From Sphingomonas mali NBRC 15500 (GTDB lineage Bacteria > Pseudomonadota > Alphaproteobacteria > Sphingomonadales > Sphingomonadaceae): DNA of 64,000 nt. The position numbers were made by a program, and so were the translations under genes. Numbering within the stretch: the stretch's first letter is position 1; each line of letters starts with the position of its first letter. This document shows positions 18,343-26,235 of this stretch, one piece after another. Under the pieces are notes generated by a model. That model was not told the DNA's origin. It saw only the letters and a list, made by a program, of their open reading frames with translations, and searched no databases. The stretch spans positions 30,082 through 94,081 of the forward strand of contig NZ_BCYX01000019.1 in assembly GCF_001598415.1 (NCBI RefSeq). Reading direction: 5' to 3'.

Positions 18343-18788
18343 CGCCGCGACGTGCTCTCCATCGCATGCGCGAACTCGAACTGCTCCAGCGTGTCGAACG
18401 CGATGTCGCCGCGATCGATGTCGGTGAGGCCCAGGCGCGCGAGACGGCCGCGGTCGAGGCGGCCGAGCGCGACGCCGACCGTGTTCTCGCACTCGCCCGG
18501 ACCTGGGACGCGGCGATCGGCTCGGATCGTTTCCTCCCCGAGATGGTATCGGCGATCGGGGCCGCGTTGCTCGACGCCGATACGACCGCCGAACGCGCGG
18601 CGCTTGTGGCGCGGGACATGGCGTCGGTGCGCGAGGCGCGCACCGATCATTGGCGTCGGCTCGATGCAACGATGCGCGCGACCGGCGACGTCGCACGCGG
18701 GCTCGCCCGCGACGCCGCGCGACTCGACGAGGAAGCGGCGCTGGCCGCGGTTGCCGAGCGGGCGACGTTCGATTGGCGGCGGCGATGA
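18339..18788 (+). CDS. fliJ: Flagellar export chaperone FliJ
   Basis: A 149-aa all-helical protein (two long Ala/Arg/Glu-rich helices) directly behind fliI, as in most flagellar operons. FliJ is a small coiled-coil protein that inserts into the FliI hexamer and contacts FlhA. Sequence conservation in this family is low, so the call rests on size, helical character (RMRELELLQRVERDVAAIDV) and position. The ATG at 18339 overlaps the fliI stop; a GTG nine bases earlier is possible. It overlaps fliK by 4 bases. Confidence 0.7.
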   Translation: MTPRRALHRMRELELLQRVERDVAAIDVGEAQARETAAVEAAERDADRVLALARTWDAAIGSDRFLPEMVSAIGAALLDADTTAERAALVARDMASVREARTDHWRRLDATMRATGDVARGLARDAARLDEEAALAAVAERATFDWRRR

Positions 18789-19588
18789 CCGCGATCACGC
18801 CTGGCCCGGCCGCTCCCTTTGCCGGAACCGCGGCACAGCCCTCCGGGGCGTCGCGGTCCGCGTCCGGCGCGTCGTTCGCCGATACGTTGGTGACGTTGGT
18901 CGACCGCGCACTGGTCGAGCAATCGGGCCGGCCGTCGGCGCGCTTCGCCGCGGGCACGATGCGCGGCTCGGTCGAGCGGTTCAACGAGCGCGGGTTCTTC
19001 GAGGACCGCGCGGCGACCGCCCGGCACGATCCGGCCCTCGCGTCCGAGTCCGACCAGCCTGGCGTGCCGCAGCCGCCGGTGCCGCCGCCTGGCGCGCTGC
19101 CCGTGCTCGCCTCCGACCCGTCGCGCGCGCCTGAGCCGCCGTCCGGAACGCAGCCGGGTTCGGGAGCGCCGTCCGGGCTGGCTTCCGACCCGCTGCTGGC
19201 CGGACAGCTGGCGATCGGCGGATCGCCGGCTGTCGCACCGCTGTGGCCCGGTGCGGCAGCCGGCGGCGCGCCGGGCCTGGCATCATCGCCACCGCCGGTC
19301 CCGCGCCTGAGCGCGGCCGGAGTGCTGGCCGAAGACGCAGCGTCGCCCGGCGGCGCGCCGCGCATCGCGGTTCGCGACCAGACGCTCGCCGCGTCGCGCG
19401 TCAAGGTGTCGATCGACCATGGCGAGGCGGGCGTGGCGGTGACGGTCGTCGCCGATGGCGAGCCCGAGGGCGATGCCGGTTCGATGCACGAGGCGGTTGC
19501 CCAATTGCTCGCGCGTCACGGTCTCGTGCTCAGCGAATTGCGCGTCAGCCGCAGTCCCGGCGCCGCCGGGCAAGACAGGAAGGATTGA
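18785..19588 (+). CDS. fliK: Hook-length control protein FliK
   Basis: This 267-aa protein has a long Pro/Ala/Gly-rich, probably unstructured N-terminal two thirds (PQPPVPPPGALPV and similar), as expected for a secreted molecular ruler. Its compact C-terminal domain (RVKVSIDHGEAGVAVTVVAD, then HEAVAQLLARHGLVLSELRV) is of FliK type. The start was placed at the ATG overlapping fliJ. Its position between fliJ and flgD is standard. At 267 aa it is short for FliK (often ~400), possibly reflecting a short hook. Confidence 0.7.
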   Translation: MTAITPGPAAPFAGTAAQPSGASRSASGASFADTLVTLVDRALVEQSGRPSARFAAGTMRGSVERFNERGFFEDRAATARHDPALASESDQPGVPQPPVPPPGALPVLASDPSRAPEPPSGTQPGSGAPSGLASDPLLAGQLAIGGSPAVAPLWPGAAAGGAPGLASSPPPVPRLSAAGVLAEDAASPGGAPRIAVRDQTLAASRVKVSIDHGEAGVAVTVVADGEPEGDAGSMHEAVAQLLARHGLVLSELRVSRSPGAAGQDRKD

Positions 19589-19589
19589 G

Positions 19590-20030
19590 ATGCAGGCGAT
19601 TTCCCCGACCCAGCCGGTGTCGGCCAACACCAGCAGTAGCGGAACTCAGGGCGCGGCAACGAGCGCGTTCGGATTGAGCTTCGACTCACTGCTCAAGATC
19701 ATCCTGACCCAGCTGACCTATCAGGATCCCTTGAAGCCGATGGACAATTTCGAGTTCGTCTCGCAACTCGCGCAATTCTCGCAGATCCAGCTCGGCCAGA
19801 CGACCAACGACAAGCTCGGCACCTTGGTCTCGGCGCAAGGGACCGCCCAGGCGGCGTCGCTGCTCGGCCGCATCGTCGACATCCCGTCGGGCTCGACCGT
19901 CATTTCCGGCAAGGTCACCGCGGTCTCCTTCGCCAATGGCGACCCGCAGCTCACCATCACCACTGGCGACCAGCAGACCATTTCCGGTCTGTCGCTCGCC
20001 AACGTGTCCCAGATTCGCCAGGGGAACTGA
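19590..20030 (+). CDS. flgD: Hook cap/scaffold protein FlgD (short form)
   Basis: This 146-aa protein starts at the ATG just after the fliK stop. The N-terminal FlgD core is clear: FLKI-like LLKIILTQLTYQDPLKPMDN and FVSQLAQFSQIQLG. After it there is only one short beta module (SLLGRIVDIPSGSTVISGKV). The Tudor/Ig-like C-terminal domains of typical ~220-aa FlgD proteins are missing. FlgD caps the growing hook and is required for FlgE polymerisation. flgE begins immediately downstream. Confidence 0.88.
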   Translation: MQAISPTQPVSANTSSSGTQGAATSAFGLSFDSLLKIILTQLTYQDPLKPMDNFEFVSQLAQFSQIQLGQTTNDKLGTLVSAQGTAQAASLLGRIVDIPSGSTVISGKVTAVSFANGDPQLTITTGDQQTISGLSLANVSQIRQGN

Positions 20031-20031
20031 C

Positions 20032-21234
20032 ATGTTCGGATCGATCTATATCGGCTTGAGCGGGCTTGCCGCCTATTCGCGCGGGCTGCAGCAGATCAGC
20101 AACAACGTCGCCAACCTCAACTCGCAAGGGTTCAAGGGGTCGACCGTCAGTTTCGAGAACATCCTCGGTGCCAACAGCCGATCGAATAACGGTTATGGCG
20201 GCGCGACCGGCAATGGCGTCCAGAACGCGCCTGGCCGGCTCAACTTCGCGGCCGGCGAATTGCGCCAGACCGATCGCGACCTCGATCTCGCCATCCAGGG
20301 CGGGGGCCTGTTGATGCTGATGCGCGGCAACGACGTGATGTACACGCGAACCGGCAGTTTCGACATCGACAAGAGCGGCTATATCGTGCTGTCAGGCACC
20401 GACTGGCGGCTCGCCACGCTCGACGCTTCAGGCCGCCCGCAGACCCTCTCGGTCGACGTCTCGCGGACCAATCCACCCAAGGCGACAACCTCGGTTCCCT
20501 TTACTGGCTTCATCGCGACCGACGCGACCACCCCGCCCACGGTGGGCAACATCACCATATTCGACAAGAATGGTGGCAAGCACGTCTGGACGGTGACCGC
20601 GACCAAGGACACGTCGGCGACCGCTACGCCCGGCACCTGGAACATTACCGTCAACGACACCAACGGCCCGCTCAAGGACGGAACCGGCGCCAACGCGCAG
20701 CCCCAGACCAAACAGCTCAAGTTCATCGGCGCCATCGCCGATCCGAGCGCGAGCAAGCTCGATTTCACCGATCCGGGGTCGGGCACGGTCGTGACCCTCG
20801 ATTTCTCGGGCGCGCAGAGCTTTGCCGGAGCCTCCTCGACGCTGAGCGCGGGGTCGGTCGACGGCTATGGCGTCGGCACCTTCGCCGCCTTGGCCGTCAA
20901 CGATTCCGGCCAGCTCGAGGTCAGCTATTCGAACGGGCAAAAGCAGCAGCTCGGCGCGGTCGCCATCGCCGATTTCCGCGACACGTCGGACCTCACGCAG
21001 GAATCGAGCGGCATGTTCAGCGCGCGCGAGACCGCGATGCGCGATATCCTGCCGAGCGGCGACGTGCGCGTCGGCAAGGTGCAGTCGCGCCGGCTCGAGG
21101 CGTCGAACGTCGACCTGACGCTCGAATTCTCCGACCTCATCCTGGTCCAACGCGGCTTCCAGGCATCGTCGCAGATCATCAGCGCGACCAATGACATGAT
21201 CCAGCAATTGTTCGGCATCCGCGGGCAGGGCTGA
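20032..21234 (+). CDS. flgE: Flagellar hook protein FlgE
   Basis: This 400-aa protein is the hook subunit. Start at 20032, 1 base after flgD. N-terminal motif LSGLAAYSRGLQQISNNVAN followed by LNSQGFKG; LDLAIQGGGLLMLM; a central variable D1/D2 region rich in Thr and Asp (DKNGGKHVWTVTATKD); and the terminal axial block ASNVDLTLEFSDLILVQRGF then QASSQIISATNDMIQ. It is the most abundant product expected of this operon. Flagellin and hook-associated proteins are not in the window. Confidence 0.92.
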   Translation: MFGSIYIGLSGLAAYSRGLQQISNNVANLNSQGFKGSTVSFENILGANSRSNNGYGGATGNGVQNAPGRLNFAAGELRQTDRDLDLAIQGGGLLMLMRGNDVMYTRTGSFDIDKSGYIVLSGTDWRLATLDASGRPQTLSVDVSRTNPPKATTSVPFTGFIATDATTPPTVGNITIFDKNGGKHVWTVTATKDTSATATPGTWNITVNDTNGPLKDGTGANAQPQTKQLKFIGAIADPSASKLDFTDPGSGTVVTLDFSGAQSFAGASSTLSAGSVDGYGVGTFAALAVNDSGQLEVSYSNGQKQQLGAVAIADFRDTSDLTQESSGMFSARETAMRDILPSGDVRVGKVQSRRLEASNVDLTLEFSDLILVQRGFQASSQIISATNDMIQQLFGIRGQG

Positions 21235-21248
21235 TCGGCGGCATTGGC

Positions 21249-22004
21249 ATGACCCATGTTCGATCCTGGCTGCCGCCCGAAGCGGTCCAACGCGCCGTGC
21301 GCGAGGTCGCGCTGCGCCCTTGCGTGCGTGAATGGAGCGCGGCGTGGTTCGCCGCGCGATCTGTCGATCTCGCTGGCGATCCCGCGGTCGGCGCCAACCC
21401 CGCGGCGGCGCGTGGCACCTGCTGGCAACTGGCTGATGGTGTCGTGCTGTCGCTCGCCGAGGATGCCGACGCGCGGATTGCGGCGATGATGTACGGTGGG
21501 CCGGACGATGGGGCATCGCCGACGCCGGCCGATCGCGCCGCGCTCGATGCGGCGGCCGCGGCCTGCGTTGCCGATTTCCGCAGCCGCCTCGCCGCCACCC
21601 TGGGGCTGGGTGGCGCGGCCTGGCGCCCGGGGACGGTCGAGTCCGGCAGGGGACCGTGGTGGACGTGGCGCGTGGCGGACGGAGGTCGCGCCGATCTGCT
21701 TCAGATCGCGCTCAGCGAAGAGCTGATCGTCCGGCGCGCGCGGGCGGCCTTGCCGCCGTTCGTGACGGGCAAGACCGTAGCGCCGCTCGCCATCGCGCTT
21801 GCCGGCCAGCAAGTGACGGTCTCCGCTTTGGTCGGCCGCAGCCGGCTGACGACCACCGAGCTTGCCGGCCTTGCCGTCGGCGATGTCCTGGTGCTCGATC
21901 GCGACCTGACCGCCGCGGTCGATGTCGCGATCGGCCACCGCCCCAAGCCGTTGCGCTGCACCGTCGATCGCCAGGATGACCGGCTGCAGCTGACCATCGT
22001 TTGA
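21249..22004 (+). CDS. FliM-like C-ring protein (reduced, SpoA domain)
   Basis: This 251-aa protein precedes fliN, in the fliM position. The last ~75 residues (PLAIALAGQQVTVSALVGRS ... RCTVDRQDDRLQLTIV) form a SpoA (surface presentation of antigens) domain. The N-terminal part lacks both the CheY-binding EIDALL-type peptide and the CheC-like middle domain motif (GGxG) through which FliM contacts FliG. In build it is closer to type III secretion SctQ proteins than to classical ~330-aa FliM. I therefore call it FliM-like; export-platform (C-ring) assembly is likely, switching less so. Confidence 0.65.
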   Translation: MTHVRSWLPPEAVQRAVREVALRPCVREWSAAWFAARSVDLAGDPAVGANPAAARGTCWQLADGVVLSLAEDADARIAAMMYGGPDDGASPTPADRAALDAAAAACVADFRSRLAATLGLGGAAWRPGTVESGRGPWWTWRVADGGRADLLQIALSEELIVRRARAALPPFVTGKTVAPLAIALAGQQVTVSALVGRSRLTTTELAGLAVGDVLVLDRDLTAAVDVAIGHRPKPLRCTVDRQDDRLQLTIV

Positions 22005-22029
22005 CCGTCTCTCCAACGAGTACCCCCTT

Positions 22030-22314
22030 GTGAACCAGCCCTCTCCCAAGAAAACAGATACCGCGACGCCGTCCGGCCGGACGCTCGCCGCGCGCATGAT
22101 CGACGACGTCGAGGTCGAGATCGAGGCCTTTGTCGGCGGCACGCGGATGACCGTCGCCGAGCTCGGTGCGCTCAAGCCGCAGTCGGTGGTGACGCTCGAC
22201 GCGCCGCTCAATCAGGCCGTCGAGCTGCGTCTCAACGGCGTGGTGATCGGCCAGGGTGAACTGGTCGCGGTCGGAGACAAGTTCGGTGTGCGGCTGAGCG
22301 AGGTCGCCGAATGA
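22030..22314 (+). CDS. fliN: Flagellar C-ring protein FliN
   Basis: This 94-aa protein starts with GTG (22030). A single SpoA domain fills residues ~25-94: VEVEIEAFVGGTRMTVAELG, then SVVTLDAPLNQAVELRLNGV and GQGELVAVGDKFGVRLSEV, the FliN consensus. It would form the bottom of the C ring with the FliM-like protein and bind FliH-FliI for substrate delivery. fliO overlaps its stop by 4 bases. Confidence 0.92.
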   Translation: MNQPSPKKTDTATPSGRTLAARMIDDVEVEIEAFVGGTRMTVAELGALKPQSVVTLDAPLNQAVELRLNGVVIGQGELVAVGDKFGVRLSEVAE

Positions 22315-22652
22315 TCCTGCTCGCCGATCAGGCGGTCGGCCGCCTGGGCGGCGGCGGGGTGGACGTGCCGGTCGGCCGCATCATCATCGCCTTCCTGATC
22401 TGCATCGCGATCGCGGTGCTTGCGATACTCCTGATCCGCCAGCGGATGGGCAAGGGCGACCTGGCCGGGTGGCTGCGCCAGGTCGGCCCGCGCACCGGCG
22501 TAATCGAGGTCGTCGAGGTGCGGCGGCTGAACATGCATGCCGATATCGGTGTCGTGCGCCACGACGGACGCGAATTCCTGCTCCTGATCCAGGTCGGATC
22601 GAGCCAGGTGCTGCGCGAGCGTGCGCTGGCGGACGGCGGAGAGGCTGCGTGA
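22311..22652 (+). CDS. fliO: Flagellar export-gate assembly protein FliO
   Basis: A 113-aa protein with one membrane helix (IIIAFLICIAIAVLAILLI, residues ~24-42), followed by a basic cytoplasmic domain with the FliO-type IEVVEVRRLNMHADIGVVRH stretch (an SpoA-like beta fold often annotated FliO). FliO scaffolds FliP oligomerisation; it lies between fliN and fliP, overlapping both by 4 bases. Low family conservation means the call rests on position and topology. Confidence 0.78.
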   Translation: MILLADQAVGRLGGGGVDVPVGRIIIAFLICIAIAVLAILLIRQRMGKGDLAGWLRQVGPRTGVIEVVEVRRLNMHADIGVVRHDGREFLLLIQVGSSQVLRERALADGGEAA

Positions 22653-23353
22653 ATAGGTGGTTGCTGGCGCTCGCTGGCGGCGCGCTGTTCGTCGCGATGC
22701 CGGCCGCGGCGGCACCCCAGGCCGGGCTCTCGGCCGACGTCGTGCGCACCACGTTGCTGTTGACGATGCTGGCGATCCTGCCGGCCATCCTCATCAGCAT
22801 GACGAGCTTCGTCCGCATCATCATTACCCTGTCGATGGTCCGGCACGCCTTCGGCATGCCGGAGACGCCGCCCAATCCGGTGCTGATCAGCCTGGCGCTG
22901 TTTCTGACCGCATTCTCCATGGGACCGACGCTGGCCACGCTGAACAGCCAGGCGGTCCAGCCGTTCCTCGGCGGCCAGATCGGCGCCGAAGAGGCGATGA
23001 CCCGCGGAAGCGCTCCGCTCAAGACGTTCATGCTCGCCCAGACGCGCGATTCCGACATCGAGGCGATCTATGCGATCTCGCATACGCCGGTGCCGGCGCG
23101 TCCCGACCAGGTCGAGATCCTCAAGCTCGCGCCTGCCTTCATCATGAATGAGCTGCGGGTCTCGTTCACGATCGGGTTCGTCATCCTGCTGCCGTTCCTG
23201 CTGATCGACCTCGTCGTGTCGTCGATCCTCCTGTCGCTCGGCATGATGATGGTGCCGCCGGCGACGATATCGCTGCCGATCAAGCTGCTGATGTTCGTGC
23301 TGATCGACGGCTGGAGCCTCGTCATTCAGGGCGTCCTGGGCAGTTTCCGATGA
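22649..23353 (+). CDS. fliP: Flagellar export-gate protein FliP
   Basis: This 234-aa inner-membrane protein starts with GTG at 22649, overlapping fliO. It has a signal peptide (LLALAGGALFVAMPAAAA) typical of FliP, then four hydrophobic helices and diagnostic motifs: TSFVRIIITLSMVRHAFGMP, PPNPVLISLALFLTAFSMGP, LAPAFIMNELRVSFTIGFVI and DLVVSSILLSLGMMMVPPAT. FliP5-FliQ4-FliR1 forms the secretion pore; fliQ and fliR are on the opposite strand 6-7 kb away. Confidence 0.95.
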   Translation: MNRWLLALAGGALFVAMPAAAAPQAGLSADVVRTTLLLTMLAILPAILISMTSFVRIIITLSMVRHAFGMPETPPNPVLISLALFLTAFSMGPTLATLNSQAVQPFLGGQIGAEEAMTRGSAPLKTFMLAQTRDSDIEAIYAISHTPVPARPDQVEILKLAPAFIMNELRVSFTIGFVILLPFLLIDLVVSSILLSLGMMMVPPATISLPIKLLMFVLIDGWSLVIQGVLGSFR

Positions 23354-24084
23354 AGCCGACGCGCGAGACCGGGCTCGACATCGTGACCGATCCGGTGCGC
23401 GCCGAGGCGTCGCTGTGGCGGCGCGCGCGGTTCGAGGACGACAGCCGCTCGCGCGAGACATTGTTCAACCGCTATATCGTGCTCGCGCGCTCGGTCGCGG
23501 CGCGCCATTTCGGCTGGCGCCGGCGCGCGGTCGATCGCGGCGATCTCGAGCAATTCGCCTACGAAGGCCTGTTGCAGGCGCTCGACCGCTATGATCCGCT
23601 GCTGGGCGTACCGTTCGGCGCCTATGCCCGGCCGCGGATCGCCGGCAATGTCGCCGACGGCATGAAGCGGATGAGCGATCTCGACGCGCAATTGAGCCAG
23701 CGCCAGCGGTTGCGGCAGGAACGTATGCGGTCGCTCGGCCCGATCGAGGCCGCGCCGGCCGACCCGCTCGCGGCCCTCGCCGATCTCGCCGTCGATCTCG
23801 CCCTCGGGCTGATGCTTGAGGGGACGGGAATGGTCGAGCAGGCGGACGGCGTCGATCGCCGGCCGACGCCCTATGAAGGCCTCGCCTGGCGCCAGACCCA
23901 GGCGGCGATCGCCGCCGAACTCGAACGGTTGCCCGCCAATGAAGGCGCGGTGATCCGCCAGCACTATCACACCGGGCTGACGTTCGCGCATATCGCCGAT
24001 CTGTTGCGGCTGACGCGCGGCCGGGTATCGCAACTCCACAAGAGCGCCATCGAACGGCTTCGGCGGCGGCTCAGGCATCACTAG
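23350..24084 (+). CDS. fliA: Flagellar sigma-28 factor FliA
   Basis: This 244-aa sigma factor has region 2 (LFNRYIVLARSVAARHFGWR, DLEQFAYEGLLQALDRYDP, VPFGAYARPRIAGNVADGMK) and a C-terminal region 4 HTH (TFAHIADLLRLTRGRVSQLH). The G-x-x-F-x-x-YA-RPRI form is that of FliA rather than housekeeping sigma. It overlaps fliP by 4 bases, so it is made with the basal body. It should direct late flagellar genes, which are outside the window. Confidence 0.85.
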   Translation: MKPTRETGLDIVTDPVRAEASLWRRARFEDDSRSRETLFNRYIVLARSVAARHFGWRRRAVDRGDLEQFAYEGLLQALDRYDPLLGVPFGAYARPRIAGNVADGMKRMSDLDAQLSQRQRLRQERMRSLGPIEAAPADPLAALADLAVDLALGLMLEGTGMVEQADGVDRRPTPYEGLAWRQTQAAIAAELERLPANEGAVIRQHYHTGLTFAHIADLLRLTRGRVSQLHKSAIERLRRRLRHH

Positions 24085-24096
24085 GGACAGTTCGAC

Positions 24097-24642
24097 ATGA
24101 CGCTTTGCGACGATATCCGCCTCCAGGAGCTGATGACCGCGATCGCCGCCGACAAGGGCGACGAGATCGCGCAGGTTGATCGCGCGCTGGCGGATTTTCC
24201 GGACGATCCCAGGCTTCATTTCCTGCGCGGATCGCTGCTCGCCGCGATCGGCCGGCCGATCGAGGCGCTGTCGGCGCTCAAGGCGGCGGTGGCGCTGGCG
24301 CCCGATTTCGCGATCGCGCGCTTCCAGCTCGGCTTCTTCCAGTTGACCTCGGGCGAAGCGGGCGACGCGCTGTCGACCTGGGGGCCGCTCGCCCTCCTGC
24401 CGGACGGTCATTATCTGCGCACGTTCGTCGCCGGCCTGACCTATCTCATCCGCGACGAATTCGCAGCCGCGGTCGAGCAATTGCGGCTGGGTATCGCGAC
24501 CAATGAGGAAAATTTGCCGCTCAATCGCGACATGCAGCTGATCATCGATCGCATCAGCGAGCTTACCGCAGGCGATGGCGGGGACGAGACCATGTCGGCG
24601 ACCAGCCTGCTGCTCGGTCAGTTTTCCGGGCGGTCCAACTAG
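24097..24642 (+). CDS. TPR-containing protein in the flagellar operon
   Basis: This 181-aa soluble protein contains at least two tetratricopeptide-like units: DPRLHFLRGSLLAAIGRPIE followed by ALSALKAAVALAPDFAIARF, and a second helix pair around FQLTSGEAGDALSTWGPLAL. No signal peptide. It sits 12 bases after fliA and is probably part of the same transcript. TPR proteins in type III systems often act as chaperones or assembly factors; a role specific to this flagellum is inference. A different TPR protein ends the opposing operon. Confidence 0.7.
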   Translation: MTLCDDIRLQELMTAIAADKGDEIAQVDRALADFPDDPRLHFLRGSLLAAIGRPIEALSALKAAVALAPDFAIARFQLGFFQLTSGEAGDALSTWGPLALLPDGHYLRTFVAGLTYLIRDEFAAAVEQLRLGIATNEENLPLNRDMQLIIDRISELTAGDGGDETMSATSLLLGQFSGRSN

Positions 24643-24647
24643 GTCAG

Positions 24648-24983
24648 ATGACCCAGATCAGCGCAACCGACCAGATCCTGCTGCTGCTGCGCGAGCAATT
24701 GCAGCGCAGCGAGCGGGGCCGCGTGCGAGGCGCCGATCGCGAGCAGCGCAGGTCGGCGACCGCGCAACAGAGAATCGAGGCACTGGCCGCGATCCGCGAT
24801 CTGCCCGAACGCGATTTCCGCCGGGCGCTGGTGCGCGGCCTGCTCGGCGAGCGGCTGGGCGAGGAACTGGTCGCCGAGCCCGCGTTCGAGGCGGTAACTG
24901 GCGAGGTCCTGCGGCTGATCGAGGCATCGCCCGAAGCGCAGCAGTTGCTCGACCGCGTCGCGCGCGACTTCCGGGCGACCTGA
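24648..24983 (+). CDS. Unknown 111-aa helical protein at the end of the flagellar operon
   Basis: A short, charged, all-helical protein (SATDQILLLLREQLQRSERG; then ALAAIRDLPERDFRRALVRG) with no recognised domain. It begins 5 bases after the TPR gene and is the last gene of the plus-strand operon, meeting the minus-strand operon tail to tail. Coding is supported by high-GC codon bias, tight spacing and absence of a better frame. Function unknown. Confidence 0.6.
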   Translation: MTQISATDQILLLLREQLQRSERGRVRGADREQRRSATAQQRIEALAAIRDLPERDFRRALVRGLLGERLGEELVAEPAFEAVTGEVLRLIEASPEAQQLLDRVARDFRAT

Positions 24984-25085
24984 AGGCTGATCGGTCGCTC
25001 GCGCGGGGGCGTTCGCGGTTTCTGCCGGTCATCGACGACGCGGCGCTTCTATCGCCAGGTCATATCGGGCCGCCGGCTGCGGCGT

Positions 25086-26234
25086 TCAGTGGACCGATCC
25101 GCCGCCCGCGCCCATCCGCGCCAGCGCCTGGGCGAGGGTGCGGCCGGTGCCGTCGAGCGGCGAATGGAGCGCGCGCTCGATGATCGCGCGGCTCCTGTCG
25201 GCATCGCCGCTCCCCGCGCTCAGCATCGCCTGGGCGAGGGCCGCCGCGTAGCTTTGCCGGTCGAGCCGCGCGGCGATCGTCGCGCGCTCGCGCGCGGCGT
25301 CGATATCGCCCGCCAGGATGTCGAGCACGGCGAGCGAGCCATGAGTTTCGGCGAAGGTCGGGTCGAGGGCGAGCGCGTGCTCGAACCGCGCGCGGCTGGT
25401 GGCGATGTCGCCATTCACGAAATGGGCCCAGCCGGCGGCGATCCACGAGCCGAGATGGCTACCGAACAATTCCGCGCCGCGGTCGATATCGGCGGGTGCC
25501 TTGTCGGTCTGCCCGGTAAGTAGTTCGGACAACCCGCGGCCGACCCAGGCGCGTGGCGCCTTGGGATTGCGGGCCAGCGCCTCGTCGAACAAGGCTTTCG
25601 CCTGGCTCGCATCGCTGCCGTCGAGCGCCAGCGTGCCGAGCGTCGTCAGCGCATCGGCATGTCCTGGCGCTTTCGCCGCGCAGGCCGCGGCGAACTCGGG
25701 CTCGTCCATGTCGAGCGCCAGCACCGACATCGCCGCGCCGAGCGCCGGGTCCTCGGGATGGAGGTCGAGATAGTGCTTGCCGCGTTGATACGCTTCCTCG
25801 AACCCGCCCGCGGCGTGGCGCAACCGGACATCGAGCGCGGCGGCCTGCGGCAGCGCGTCGCAGGTGGCGTCGTCGAGCATGGCGAGCGCGCCCTCGGGAT
25901 CGCCGGACACCGCGCGCGACCAGGCGAGGTTGAACCGGATCGCCGGATTGTCGATGCCGTCGTCGAGCAGCGCCGCGAACGTCGCGATCGCATCGGCGAA
26001 TCGTTCGCTATGCATCGCCGCGAGCCCCGCGAGACTGCGTTCGCGCGGGCCTGGCGCGGATCGGGCGGCGGCGCGGTCGAGCAGGCCGAACGCCGCGTCG
26101 GCGCGGCCCGCCGCGATCGCCGCCTCGGCGGCGTCGGCCAGCAAGGCCTGATTGTCCGGGTCGTGCTCGAGATAGCCGAGCAGGCGTTGATAGCTCGCCT
26201 CGCTCGCGGCTCGACCGGTCTCCTCGCCCATCAT
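25086..26234 (-). CDS. TPR-repeat protein, last gene of the fliQ-flhA operon
   Basis: This 382-aa protein is made almost wholly of Ala-rich TPR units: GYLEHDPDNQALLADAAEAA, FNLAWSRAVSGDPEGALAML, GRGLSELLTGQTDKAPADID and AHFVNGDIATSRARFEHALA, then LDPTFAETHGSLAVLDIL. I chose ATG 26234, 1 base after the flhA stop, with GGAAGGA as ribosome-binding site; a start at 26258 overlapping flhA is possible. No signal peptide or membrane segment. Coupling to flhA suggests a role in export or assembly; none is proven. Confidence 0.75.
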   Translation of the reverse strand: MMGEETGRAASEASYQRLLGYLEHDPDNQALLADAAEAAIAAGRADAAFGLLDRAAARSAPGPRERSLAGLAAMHSERFADAIATFAALLDDGIDNPAIRFNLAWSRAVSGDPEGALAMLDDATCDALPQAAALDVRLRHAAGGFEEAYQRGKHYLDLHPEDPALGAAMSVLALDMDEPEFAAACAAKAPGHADALTTLGTLALDGSDASQAKALFDEALARNPKAPRAWVGRGLSELLTGQTDKAPADIDRGAELFGSHLGSWIAAGWAHFVNGDIATSRARFEHALALDPTFAETHGSLAVLDILAGDIDAARERATIAARLDRQSYAAALAQAMLSAGSGDADRSRAIIERALHSPLDGTGRTLAQALARMGAGGGSVH

Positions 26235-26235
26235 T

